Positions 51,819 through 59,686 of a DNA stretch of 64,000 bases are shown piece by piece. The stretch comes from Acidimicrobiaceae bacterium. Lineage in GTDB: Bacteria > Actinomycetota > Acidimicrobiia > Acidimicrobiales > RAAP-2. The stretch's first letter is position 1. The number at the start of each line of letters is the position of its first letter. The translations under genes and the position numbers were made by a program. The DNA lies in the NCBI GenBank assembly GCA_003160635.1, contig PMLV01000070.1, positions 57,169 through 121,168 on the forward strand. Direction: 5' to 3'. Under the pieces are notes generated by a model. The model was not told the DNA's origin. It did not search any database and was given only the letters and a program-made list of their open reading frames with translations.

Positions 51819-51929
51819 AGGCCCTTCGCTGCTGGCTGGTTGAATATCTGGTTGCCGCGTCCCCATGATGACGAGTAACCTATATAAGATAGAACGTATT
51901 GCACGTACCGAGAAGTGTGAGGCCAGGGT

Positions 51930-53117
51930 ATGAAGAGCTCGATTCCGCCTATCGTGAGCGTGGACGACCACCTCATTGAACCACCCGGCATCTGGCAGGA
52001 TCGGGTCCCGGCCAAATACAAGAGCGTCGCGCCGCGCCTTGAAACACTGCCGGCGGATGCCTTCAGCAAAGTCAACGGTGCCTATGTCGCCAGTTCGGAT
52101 CCCAAGGGACCGCCGGCAGCCTGGTGGCACTACGAAGACAAGTACTACCCCGTGATCCGTTACATCGCACAAGCTGGCTACCCGCCCGACCAGGACGACA
52201 GTCACGTGGTGACGCTGGACGACATGCGCCCGGGCTGTTGGCAGCAGAAGGCCCGCCTCGACGACATGACGCTCAACGGCGTCGAAGCGTCGCTGTGCTT
52301 CCCTAACTACCCGCGCTTTTGTGGACAGATATTCAACGAGGCCAAGGATCATGATCTGGCCATGCTGTGTGTCAAGGCCTACAACGACTTCATGGTGGAT
52401 GAATGGTGCGCGGGCAGCGGTGGACGCCTGATCCCTCTCTGCCTCATTCCCCTTTGGGACGTCGCCGCGGCGGCGGCCGAAGTGCGGCGCAATGCCGCTC
52501 GGGGTGTGCGCGCCGTCGCCTTCAGCGAGCTCCCGGCCTGGTTGAACCTCCCCAGTATCTGGAGTGGTCACTGGGACCCGTTCTTCGAGGCCTGCGAAGA
52601 GACGGGAACGGTCATCGCCATGCACATCGGGTCGGGTACCCGCACCACGATCACCTCACCCGACGCACCTCAGGTGGTCTCGACCGTCATGATCTTCGCC
52701 AACAGTGCGGCGTCCATGGTCGATTACATGCAATCGGGCATTCTGGCGCGCTATCCAACGCTGAAACTGCTCTATGCCGAGTGCCAGATCGGGTGGATAC
52801 CGTTCATCTTGGAACGAGCCGATGACGCCTGGTTGACACACCTATGGGCCCACGACGACCGTTTGTCCGGCGAATTACCCTCGAGCTACTACAAGGATCG
52901 AATTTTCAGCTGTTTCTTCAAAGACAACGTCGGCATCGACATGCTGGACCGGATCGGTGCGGACCAGGTTCTCTTCGAGACCGACTACCCGCACTCGGAT
53001 GGCACCTGGCCCAATACCCCCCAGGTGGCGGAAAAGCTCTTCGGGCATCTCGACCAGGCGACGGTGGACAAGATCGCCCGCGGCAACGCGATCAAGTTGC
53101 TGGGCCTCTCGCTCTAG
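51930..53117 (+). CDS. Amidohydrolase_2-type TIM-barrel metal-dependent hydrolase
   Basis: A 395-residue paralogue of the amidohydrolases at 1865 and 32537. Key residues are the His of VSVDDHLIEPPGIW, the His of AMHIGSG and the Asp of ETDYPHSDGTWP. The core GHWDPFFEACEETG is conserved. An AT-rich stretch (CTATATAAGATAG, about 51880-51892) precedes it and probably contains the promoter, though I could not fit a -35 element. An SDR follows after 15 bases, so the two form an operon. Substrate unknown. Confidence 0.86.
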   Translation: MKSSIPPIVSVDDHLIEPPGIWQDRVPAKYKSVAPRLETLPADAFSKVNGAYVASSDPKGPPAAWWHYEDKYYPVIRYIAQAGYPPDQDDSHVVTLDDMRPGCWQQKARLDDMTLNGVEASLCFPNYPRFCGQIFNEAKDHDLAMLCVKAYNDFMVDEWCAGSGGRLIPLCLIPLWDVAAAAAEVRRNAARGVRAVAFSELPAWLNLPSIWSGHWDPFFEACEETGTVIAMHIGSGTRTTITSPDAPQVVSTVMIFANSAASMVDYMQSGILARYPTLKLLYAECQIGWIPFILERADDAWLTHLWAHDDRLSGELPSSYYKDRIFSCFFKDNVGIDMLDRIGADQVLFETDYPHSDGTWPNTPQVAEKLFGHLDQATVDKIARGNAIKLLGLSL

Positions 53118-53132
53118 GAAATCGGAGCCTGC

Positions 53133-54029
53133 ATGAGTCAGTTGTGTGACGGACGTGTGGCCATCGTGACCGGGGGCGGACGGGGGATCGGGCGTTCCGA
53201 GGCCTTGTCGTTAGCCGCAGCGGGGGCCTTTGTCGTCGTCAACGACCTGGGAGGTGACCGCGACGGCACAGGCATGTCGAACGAGCCCGCGCACGAAGTC
53301 GTCGAGGAGATACGGGCGGCAGGTGGAGAGGCGGTGGCCAACGCCGACGACGTCTCCGATTGGGAGGGTGCCGAGCGTCTCGTCACGTTGGCATTGACCA
53401 CATTCGGCCGGCTCGATGTCCTGGTCAACAACGCCGGGGTGCTGCGCGACCGGATGCTGGTCAACATGGCGCCGGAGGACTGGGATCAGGTCATCCGTGT
53501 GCATTTGCGGGGCACGTTCTGTCCCACCCGCCACGCAGCCGAGTACTGGAGGAACCAGTCCAAGGCCGGCACGCCGGTGGATGCGCGTGTGATCAACACG
53601 TCTTCCTCATCGGGGATCTATGGCAACGTCGGGCAGACGAACTACGGCACGGCCAAGGCCGGCATCGCCGCCTTCACCATCATCGCGAGCCAGGAACTCG
53701 GACGCTATGGGGTGACCGTCAACGCCGTAGCTCCGGCCGCCGCCACCCGGCTCACCCAAGATCTCGACCCTTCGGGGCAGCTCCCCCCCGAGCGTCAGGA
53801 CGGGTTCGACCCTCGTTGGCCCGCGGCAGTCGTGACGTGGTTGGCCAGTGCAGAGTCGGCGGGTGTGACGGGACGTGTCATTGAGTCGTCCGGGCTACGG
53901 CTCACCGTGGCGGAAGGGTGGACGAGGGGGCCGTCGGGAGAACCGTCCGATGACCCGGCCAAGGTGGGTGCGGTCCTGACCGATCTGGTAGCGCAAAGTC
54001 CTGCTCCTGCCGGCATGCTCGGGGTGTAG
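53133..54029 (+). CDS. SDR-family hydroxyacyl-CoA dehydrogenase-like protein
   Basis: A 298-residue SDR closely related to those at 43995 and 54038. Seen: TGGGRGIGRSEAL, VVVNDLGGDRDGTG, DVLVNNAGVLRDRM, Ser in INTSSSSGIYG and Tyr/Lys in QTNYGTAK. It follows the amidohydrolase in one operon, with CGGAG ahead of ATG 53133. It converges tail-to-tail with the SDR of cassette copy 2, eight bases apart. Because the two are similar, the pair at 53133-54946 forms an imperfect inverted duplication. Confidence 0.86.
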   Translation: MSQLCDGRVAIVTGGGRGIGRSEALSLAAAGAFVVVNDLGGDRDGTGMSNEPAHEVVEEIRAAGGEAVANADDVSDWEGAERLVTLALTTFGRLDVLVNNAGVLRDRMLVNMAPEDWDQVIRVHLRGTFCPTRHAAEYWRNQSKAGTPVDARVINTSSSSGIYGNVGQTNYGTAKAGIAAFTIIASQELGRYGVTVNAVAPAAATRLTQDLDPSGQLPPERQDGFDPRWPAAVVTWLASAESAGVTGRVIESSGLRLTVAEGWTRGPSGEPSDDPAKVGAVLTDLVAQSPAPAGMLGV

Positions 54030-54037
54030 ACGTCCTC

Positions 54038-54946
54038 TCAGATCCCGAGGACCGGCACCGGATCGGGGGCTTCGGCCAAGAGTTGGCTCACGGTGGGACC
54101 GACCTCGTCCGAGGTGAACCGGTGGTCCTGTGTGAAATGTGGGCCGCGGGTCCAGCCGGTGGCCAAGCCGATCGTGCCGCCGTAGACCTCGAAGACCCGT
54201 CCGGTCACGTGCGCTGATTCGGGCCCGGCCAGCCATGCCACCAGGGGTGCCACGTTCTCCGGCGCCATGGCGTCGAAGGCGCCGTCGGGCACGTCCTCCA
54301 TCATGTCCGAGAACAGCTGGGCCGTCATGCGGGTCCGCCCGCCCGGGGCGATGGCGTTGACGCTGACGCCGTACCTTCCCAACTCGATTGCGGTCTCGAT
54401 GGTGAAGCCGAGGATTCCCATTTTGGCCGTCGTGTAGTTGGCCTGTCCGAGATTGCCGAAGAGGCCGGCCGCCGACGACGTGTTGATCACGCGCCCATCG
54501 ACGGGACGTCCCGCCTTCGATTCGCTTCGCCAATGCTGCGCGGCCTGGCGGGTCGGGCAGAAGGTGCCCCGGAGATGGACCCGGATGACGGTGTCCCAGT
54601 CGTCGTCGGAAAGGTTGACGAGCATGCGATCGCGCAGGACGCCGGCGTTGTTGACGAGGGTGTCCAAGCGGCCGAACTCGTCGAGCGCCGCCTGAACGAG
54701 ACGCGCCGCCCCATCGGTGCTCGAGACATCGTCCCCGTTGGCGACGGCTCGGCCCCCGGCCGAGCGGATCTCCTCGACCACTTCCTCGGCCGGAGCGCCG
54801 GCCTTGAGCTCGCCACCCACCTCCACACCCAGGTCGTTTACCACGACCGCCGCTCCCTGGCGGGCCAGTTCGAGGGCGTGGCAGCGGCCGAAGCCCCGTC
54901 CCGCGCCGGTGACGATGGCCACACGCCCCTCGTTGCGGCCGCTCAC
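54038..54946 (-). CDS. SDR-family hydroxyacyl-CoA dehydrogenase (cassette copy 2)
   Basis: A 302-residue SDR homologous to the SDR of cassette copy 1. Seen: TGAGRGFGRCHAL, VVVNDLGVEVGG, TLVNNAGVLRDRM, Ser in INTSSAAGLFG and Tyr/Lys in QANYTTAK. It starts at GTG 54946, overlapping the DUF35 stop (GTGA), the same junction as in copy 1. It is likely to oxidise the hydroxyacyl-CoA handled by the cassette. Confidence 0.87.
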   Translation of the reverse strand: MSGRNEGRVAIVTGAGRGFGRCHALELARQGAAVVVNDLGVEVGGELKAGAPAEEVVEEIRSAGGRAVANGDDVSSTDGAARLVQAALDEFGRLDTLVNNAGVLRDRMLVNLSDDDWDTVIRVHLRGTFCPTRQAAQHWRSESKAGRPVDGRVINTSSAAGLFGNLGQANYTTAKMGILGFTIETAIELGRYGVSVNAIAPGGRTRMTAQLFSDMMEDVPDGAFDAMAPENVAPLVAWLAGPESAHVTGRVFEVYGGTIGLATGWTRGPHFTQDHRFTSDEVGPTVSQLLAEAPDPVPVLGI

Positions 54947-55374
54947 GGGGTTGCCTCGGTTGTGGGCTGCCAGAACGGGAGGGCTATGCCGTCGACCTCG
55001 GCCGCGAATGCCACCTCGACCCGCATGCCCACATGGACCTCATCGACGGAACACCCGATGATGTTTGACATCATGCGCGGGCCCTCATCGAGGTCGACCA
55101 TTCCCACGATGTATGGGACGAGCTTGTCGAAGGGGGGGGTGCGGCTCTGGTGCACGATCGTGTAGGTATAGATGGCACCCCGCCCGCTTGTCACCTTCCA
55201 GCCCGGCTCGCTCCCGCACGTCCGGCAGAGCGGTCCGGGGTGGAACTGTGCTTCTTGGCACTGCTCGCACCACTGGACGATCAGCTCGCCACGGGCGGCG
55301 GCGTCCCAGAACGGTTGGGTGGAGCTGTTGGGCGCTGGCAGGATGCGACCCTCGACGGGGGTATCTGCCGTCAT
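54943..55374 (-). CDS. DUF35 zinc-ribbon/OB-fold protein (cassette copy 2)
   Basis: A 143-residue protein, the same length as copy 1, with an intact zinc ribbon (CEQCQEAQFHPGPLCRTC) and OB-fold segments GRGAIYTYTIVHQS and YIVGMVDLDEGPRMMSN. ATG 55374 overlaps the thiolase-like stop as ATGA and has AAGGAG ahead. Earlier in-frame starts lie inside the thiolase-like gene. It is expected to bind the adjacent thiolase-like protein. Confidence 0.87.
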   Translation of the reverse strand: MTADTPVEGRILPAPNSSTQPFWDAAARGELIVQWCEQCQEAQFHPGPLCRTCGSEPGWKVTSGRGAIYTYTIVHQSRTPPFDKLVPYIVGMVDLDEGPRMMSNIIGCSVDEVHVGMRVEVAFAAEVDGIALPFWQPTTEATP

Positions 55375-56534
55375 GACTTCTCCTTGCCCAGAACGACGGT
55401 TCCCATGCAGGAAAGCTGACCGCCCGAGCCACATGCGACGGCGACCTCGGCGTCGGGCACCTGCACCGCGCCCGCTTGTCCGCGCAGCTGGCGCACCGAT
55501 TCAATGAGCAGGAAGATGCCCCTCATGCCCGGATGGCACGACGACAGGCCCCCTCCATCGGTGTTGGTGGGGAGATCTCCGTCGTAGGTCAAGCGGTTCG
55601 CGTCGAGGAAGGGTCCGCCCTCTCCCTTCCTGGCGAAACCGAGGTCCTCCAACAACAGGAGGACGGTGATGGTGAAGCTGTCGTAGAGCATCAACATGTC
55701 GACGTCGGCCGGCGTGATCCCTGCCTTCTGGAAGGCGGCCGGTCCCGACTGTGCCGCGGCCGTGACGGTGAAGTCCGGCATGGCGCTGATATTCCAGTGC
55801 GTCTGGGCCGTCGCTGCACCCCGGACGTAGATCGGCGTCTGTCGGAGGTCACGCGCCCGTTCGGCCGTCGTCATGAGGACGGCGCCACCCCCGTCGGAGA
55901 TAATGCAACAGTCCAACATGTGCAGCGGGTCGGAGATCATCCGCGAGGCCAGGACGTCGTCGACGGTCAGGGGGTCGCGATACATCGCCAGTGGATTCTT
56001 GGCTGCGTTGGCGCGCATGTCGACCGCCACCCGCGCCAATTGCTCGGACGTGGTTCCGTATTGGTGCATGTGGCGGCGGGCCGCCAGCGCGTAGCCACTG
56101 ACCAGGGGGCTGCCATAGGGCATCTCGAACTGGAGCGGACCGCCTTGGCGGTTCCCCGAGGTGTACAGCTGCGTGCCGAGCGTGCGACCCTGTTTGGAGA
56201 GAAGGTCCGAACCGTAGGTGATCAGGACCGTCTCGCAATCGCCGTGCTCGATCGCCGCCGCGGCGTGTTGGACGTAGAACTCGAACACGGTGCCTCCGGC
56301 GAAGGTGCCGTCGAGGTAGTTGTAGCGGATGCCGAGGATCTCGGCCATGGTCACTGCGTCGTCAATGCCGTAGGAGCCGAAGCACAGCAGTCCGTCGATG
56401 TCCGACTTCTGCACCCCGCTGTCGTCGAGGGCCCTTCGTATGGCGAGCCCATGGTGGGCCAGCGCGTCGAGCTGTGGGGTCTTGGGATAATCGCTCAAAC
56501 CGATGCCCACGATGGTCGGCGTCCGGTCGCCCAT
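55371..56534 (-). CDS. Thiolase-like protein of SCP-x/Ltp type lacking the nucleophilic Cys (copy 2)
   Basis: 387 residues, closely matching copy 1 at 45325-46494. The nucleophile position is again Cys-free (TFAGGTVFEFY), the first His is Tyr (LYDSFTITV) and the second is kept (SSCHPGMRG). Both copies therefore share a mixed active site, half Ltp2-like and half thiolase-like. The gene diverges from a ligase, and the 14-bp palindrome at 56559 lies 24 bases upstream of its ATG. Confidence 0.86.
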   Translation of the reverse strand: MGDRTPTIVGIGLSDYPKTPQLDALAHHGLAIRRALDDSGVQKSDIDGLLCFGSYGIDDAVTMAEILGIRYNYLDGTFAGGTVFEFYVQHAAAAIEHGDCETVLITYGSDLLSKQGRTLGTQLYTSGNRQGGPLQFEMPYGSPLVSGYALAARRHMHQYGTTSEQLARVAVDMRANAAKNPLAMYRDPLTVDDVLASRMISDPLHMLDCCIISDGGGAVLMTTAERARDLRQTPIYVRGAATAQTHWNISAMPDFTVTAAAQSGPAAFQKAGITPADVDMLMLYDSFTITVLLLLEDLGFARKGEGGPFLDANRLTYDGDLPTNTDGGGLSSCHPGMRGIFLLIESVRQLRGQAGAVQVPDAEVAVACGSGGQLSCMGTVVLGKEKS

Positions 56535-56558
56535 GCGTCTCCTTATCTTCTCTTTAAA

Positions 56559-56572
56559 TGTTAATATTAACA
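56559..56572. promoter_or_regulatory. Perfect 14-bp palindrome TGTTAATATTAACA in divergent promoter
   Basis: A perfect AT-rich palindrome lies in the only AT-rich stretch between cassette copy 2 and the divergent ligase. An in-frame ATG (56558) overlaps it by one base, so the ligase probably starts later. The size fits an operator for a homodimeric repressor controlling both directions, but the regulator is unknown. Confidence 0.5.
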
Positions 56573-56575
56573 GGC

Positions 56576-58282
56576 ATGCCTGCGGAGGAACCGAGTTGGC
56601 GGGGCTCCGAAGACGGTCGGCAGACGCCGGCCTGCGGCGGAGAGATTAGCGTCGGTGCGTTCGTGCAATCTGTGGCGGAGCGCTTCGGCGAACATGAGGC
56701 AGTCGTCGACGAGCATCGACGGCTCAGCTACCTCGGGCTGGCCCAGAGGGTGGACACCGTTGCTCGCGCGCTGGTGAGGGCGGGCGTGCGCAGCGGCAGC
56801 CGCGTTGCGCTCGTCATGGGGAACACCGTCGAGTTCGTAGAGTCCCTCTTCGCCGTCTGTGCCATCGGGGCGGTGGCCGTGCCGATCAACACGTTTGCCC
56901 TGGCCGACGAGAGACACTGGACCATCGCCCATTCCGATGCGGGCACGCTGGTGACGGCGTCCGAAATACGCGGGCACCGCTATCTGGCTGATCTCTTGGC
57001 GCACGCGCCGGCGCTCGCCAGGTGTGGGCGGGGTGAGCTGTACGTCCCCGAATTTCCCTCGTTGCGCGGTGTGGTGGTACTTGGTGAAGGCGGCGAGGCA
57101 CCATGGTGCAGCGCGTGGGAGGACTTCCTCGTCGAGGGAGGAGAGGTGCCGATCGGGGTAGTCGACGCGTTGCGCGACGCCGTGCGTCCCGCGGATCAGG
57201 GCATGATCCTCTATACATCGGGGTCGACAGATCGGCCCAAGGCCGTCGTCCACCGGCAGCGCGCCTTCTGCATACAATCCCAACGTCTGGCCGAATTGAT
57301 GCGCACCCGACCCACAGACCGGGTCTGGAGCTCGCTGCCACTCTTCTGGACGGCGGGTCTCGTGATGGGTCTCGGCTCCACTATGGCGGCAGGCGCCACG
57401 ACGGTCCTCCAAGAGTCGTTCGACCCGCCGCTCACACTCGATCTCCTCGAGCGCGAACGGGTGACCACAATCCATGCACCCCCGCATATCGCAGCCCGCC
57501 TGGCCGATCTACCGGATATCGGGCAGCGGGACCTTTCCCGACTCGTCCGGATGTCCGGCCGGAGCCCGCTCCCTGCGGTGCTGGGTCGGACCGGAAACGC
57601 CTGGGACCCCGTGGGGGCCTATGGCCTGAGCGAGACGTTCGCGGTGGTGACCGGCGTTCCGGCAGACGCCGACCCGGGCGACCGCGGGAGCAGCAAGGGG
57701 CCACTGCTGCCCGGGGTGAGAATCCGGATCGTCGGGCCCGATGGGGACGACCTGCCGACGGGCGAAGTGGGTGAGATCGCCGTGTGGGCGACCACCATGA
57801 TGTGCGGCTACCACAAGGCCGATCCGGGCGAAGGTTTTGACGACCGCGGCTATGTCAGAACGAAGGACGTCGGGTTTCTCGATGAAAAAGGGCTCTTGCA
57901 CTGGGAGGGACGTCAAACCGGCATCATACGAACCGGCGGCGTCAACGTCTCCTCCTACGAGGTGGAGATTGCACTCTCGACCTGGAAACGGGTCGAGCTC
58001 GCCCACGTCGTCGGCGTCGCGCATCCGACGCTCGGCGAGGAGATCGTGGCGCTGGTCGTGCCCCGTGACGAGGACCCCATCACCGCCGAGGACGTCCTGG
58101 CCCACTTGCGCTCCACGCTGGCCGCCTACAAGGTGCCGCGGCGGGTGCTCTTCGTGTCCGTCGAGGACTTCTCGATGACGGGGACGGACAAGGTGCGTGC
58201 TGAAGGCGCCCGTCAGCTGGCCGAGCGACTGCTGCAAACGGGAGCCCGGCCGGATGCAACGGGCAACGCCGCGGCGCAGTAA
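56576..58282 (+). CDS. AMP-binding acyl-CoA ligase
   Basis: About 568 residues. The ATP-binding motif is MILYTSGSTDRPKAVVH, with Asp where Gly is usual after the second Thr. GAYGLSETFAV, VRTKDVGFLDEKG and a C-terminal Lys in MTGTDKVRAE follow. I chose ATG 56576 because the earlier ATG 56558 overlaps a palindromic operator-like site; translation may still begin further in. It diverges from cassette copy 2 and precedes the LLM gene at 58332 by 49 bases. Substrate unknown. Confidence 0.84.
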   Translation: MPAEEPSWRGSEDGRQTPACGGEISVGAFVQSVAERFGEHEAVVDEHRRLSYLGLAQRVDTVARALVRAGVRSGSRVALVMGNTVEFVESLFAVCAIGAVAVPINTFALADERHWTIAHSDAGTLVTASEIRGHRYLADLLAHAPALARCGRGELYVPEFPSLRGVVVLGEGGEAPWCSAWEDFLVEGGEVPIGVVDALRDAVRPADQGMILYTSGSTDRPKAVVHRQRAFCIQSQRLAELMRTRPTDRVWSSLPLFWTAGLVMGLGSTMAAGATTVLQESFDPPLTLDLLERERVTTIHAPPHIAARLADLPDIGQRDLSRLVRMSGRSPLPAVLGRTGNAWDPVGAYGLSETFAVVTGVPADADPGDRGSSKGPLLPGVRIRIVGPDGDDLPTGEVGEIAVWATTMMCGYHKADPGEGFDDRGYVRTKDVGFLDEKGLLHWEGRQTGIIRTGGVNVSSYEVEIALSTWKRVELAHVVGVAHPTLGEEIVALVVPRDEDPITAEDVLAHLRSTLAAYKVPRRVLFVSVEDFSMTGTDKVRAEGARQLAERLLQTGARPDATGNAAAQ

Positions 58283-58331
58283 TGTTCTCGGCGCATCAAT
58301 ATAAAGATAATACGGCTGTCGGAAGGACAAC

Positions 58332-59513
58332 GTGAAATTCGGCATATTCTTCGAGCTGCAGATCCCTCGTCCATGGGACGAGGACAGCGAGTACCGGGTC
58401 CTCACCAACGCGCTTGAACAAGCGGAGTTGGCGGATCGCCTGGGCTTTGACTACGTGTGGTGCACCGAGCACCACTTCATGGAGGAGTACGCCCATTCCT
58501 CCGCTCCAGAGGTTTTCCTGGGTGCACTGAGCCGTACGACGAAGAACATCAGGTTGGGTCACGGCATCGTGCAGCTGACGACCAACCATCCGGCCAATGT
58601 GGCCGAGCGGGTGTCGACGCTTGATCTGATCAGCAACGGCCGGGTCGAGCTCGGCCTTGGAGAGGGCGGGAGCACGACCGAGCTGCACCCCTTCGGTCGC
58701 CGGTTTCGTGACAAGCGCGAAGTGTGGGACGAGGCGGTGCAGGCGCTCATCCCCATGCTGAACGATTCACCTGAGGGCACCGAGTTCCACGGGAAGTACT
58801 TCGACTTCCCTCTGCGCAACGTCATCCCAAAGCCGCGCCAAAAGCCCCATCCTCCGCTGTGGGTGGCCTGCTCGCAGTACAAGACCATTGCGCGCGCCGG
58901 CTCGCTCGGCATGGGGGCGCTCGGTTTTCAGTTCCTGAGTGTCGAGGCCGCCGTGGCATGGGTCAACGCCTACTACGACGCGTACGTGAACAACCTGGAC
59001 AAGCTGGCCGACTATCAGACCAATCCCAACATGGCCATGGTGAGCGCACTCATGTGCTCGACGTCCGACGAGGAAGCGCGTCGCCGGTCGGACGGGTGGT
59101 CGTTCTTCCAGTTCGCACTCGTCCATTACAACAAGGAGGGTCCGTTCGCTCCGGGCACCGTCAATCTCTGGGAGAAATACCTTGAGTGGCGGGAGGATCC
59201 CGAGGGGCAGAAGGTCTATTCGGATGGACTCATCGGCACGCCCGACCGGATCATCGAGCAACTTGACGAGTTCGCCAACGCGCACGTCGACCAGGTGATC
59301 CTGCTCACCCAGGCCGGCAAGAACACGCACGAGGACATCTGCGAGAGCCTCGAGTTGTTCGCAAAGGAAGTCATGCCCGAATTTCACGCGCGTGAGCCCG
59401 AACAGGCGGAGTGGAAGCGCAAGGTCTTGGCCGGTGAGATCCAGCTGGAACAGATCGACACGACGCCATTCCTCGGCCCCACGACACAGACGCCGAGCAC
59501 ACCGAAGAGCTAG
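58332..59513 (+). CDS. LLM-class flavin-dependent oxidoreductase
   Basis: A 393-residue luciferase-like protein and the high-G+C paralogue of the one at 26622-27869. Seen: KFGIFFELQIPRPWDE, WCTEHHFMEEYAHSSAPEVF, LDLISNGRVELGLGEGGST and DQVILLTQAGKN. It lacks the Arg/Lys/Ala-rich tail of its paralogue. GTG 58332 has GGAAGGA five bases ahead. AT-rich sequence (ATATAAAGATAAT, 58299-58311) in the gap before it could be a promoter. Likely a monooxygenase or reductase of the local pathway. Confidence 0.87.
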   Translation: MKFGIFFELQIPRPWDEDSEYRVLTNALEQAELADRLGFDYVWCTEHHFMEEYAHSSAPEVFLGALSRTTKNIRLGHGIVQLTTNHPANVAERVSTLDLISNGRVELGLGEGGSTTELHPFGRRFRDKREVWDEAVQALIPMLNDSPEGTEFHGKYFDFPLRNVIPKPRQKPHPPLWVACSQYKTIARAGSLGMGALGFQFLSVEAAVAWVNAYYDAYVNNLDKLADYQTNPNMAMVSALMCSTSDEEARRRSDGWSFFQFALVHYNKEGPFAPGTVNLWEKYLEWREDPEGQKVYSDGLIGTPDRIIEQLDEFANAHVDQVILLTQAGKNTHEDICESLELFAKEVMPEFHAREPEQAEWKRKVLAGEIQLEQIDTTPFLGPTTQTPSTPKS

Positions 59514-59604
59514 CGCCGCCGGGCGCGGAGTGCACCAGCGGACCGACCCCACCAGGGGGGCGGGCAGATCGGATTGCGCTGGTGCGCCTTCATTCTTACA
59601 TAAA

Positions 59605-59616
59605 GTATGAACATAC
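59605..59616. promoter_or_regulatory. Inverted repeat GTATG-AA-CATAC upstream of a ligase
   Basis: Five-base arms with a two-base centre, in an AT-rich patch within the 173-base gap before the ligase at 59687. It is a candidate operator or part of a promoter. The preceding ACATAAAGTAT could be a -10 region, but no -35 element was matched. Confidence 0.35.
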
Positions 59617-59686
59617 AAATGATAGGACCTTGATCACCGCCTCCGCTGACTTCATGTAGAAACACACGTAACGAAGGGGAGGGCTG

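Noticed and set aside
50952..52625. A 557-codon minus-strand frame across the GntR and amidohydrolase genes
   Set aside because: It spans two genes and their promoter region, and its composition is typical of an antisense shadow.
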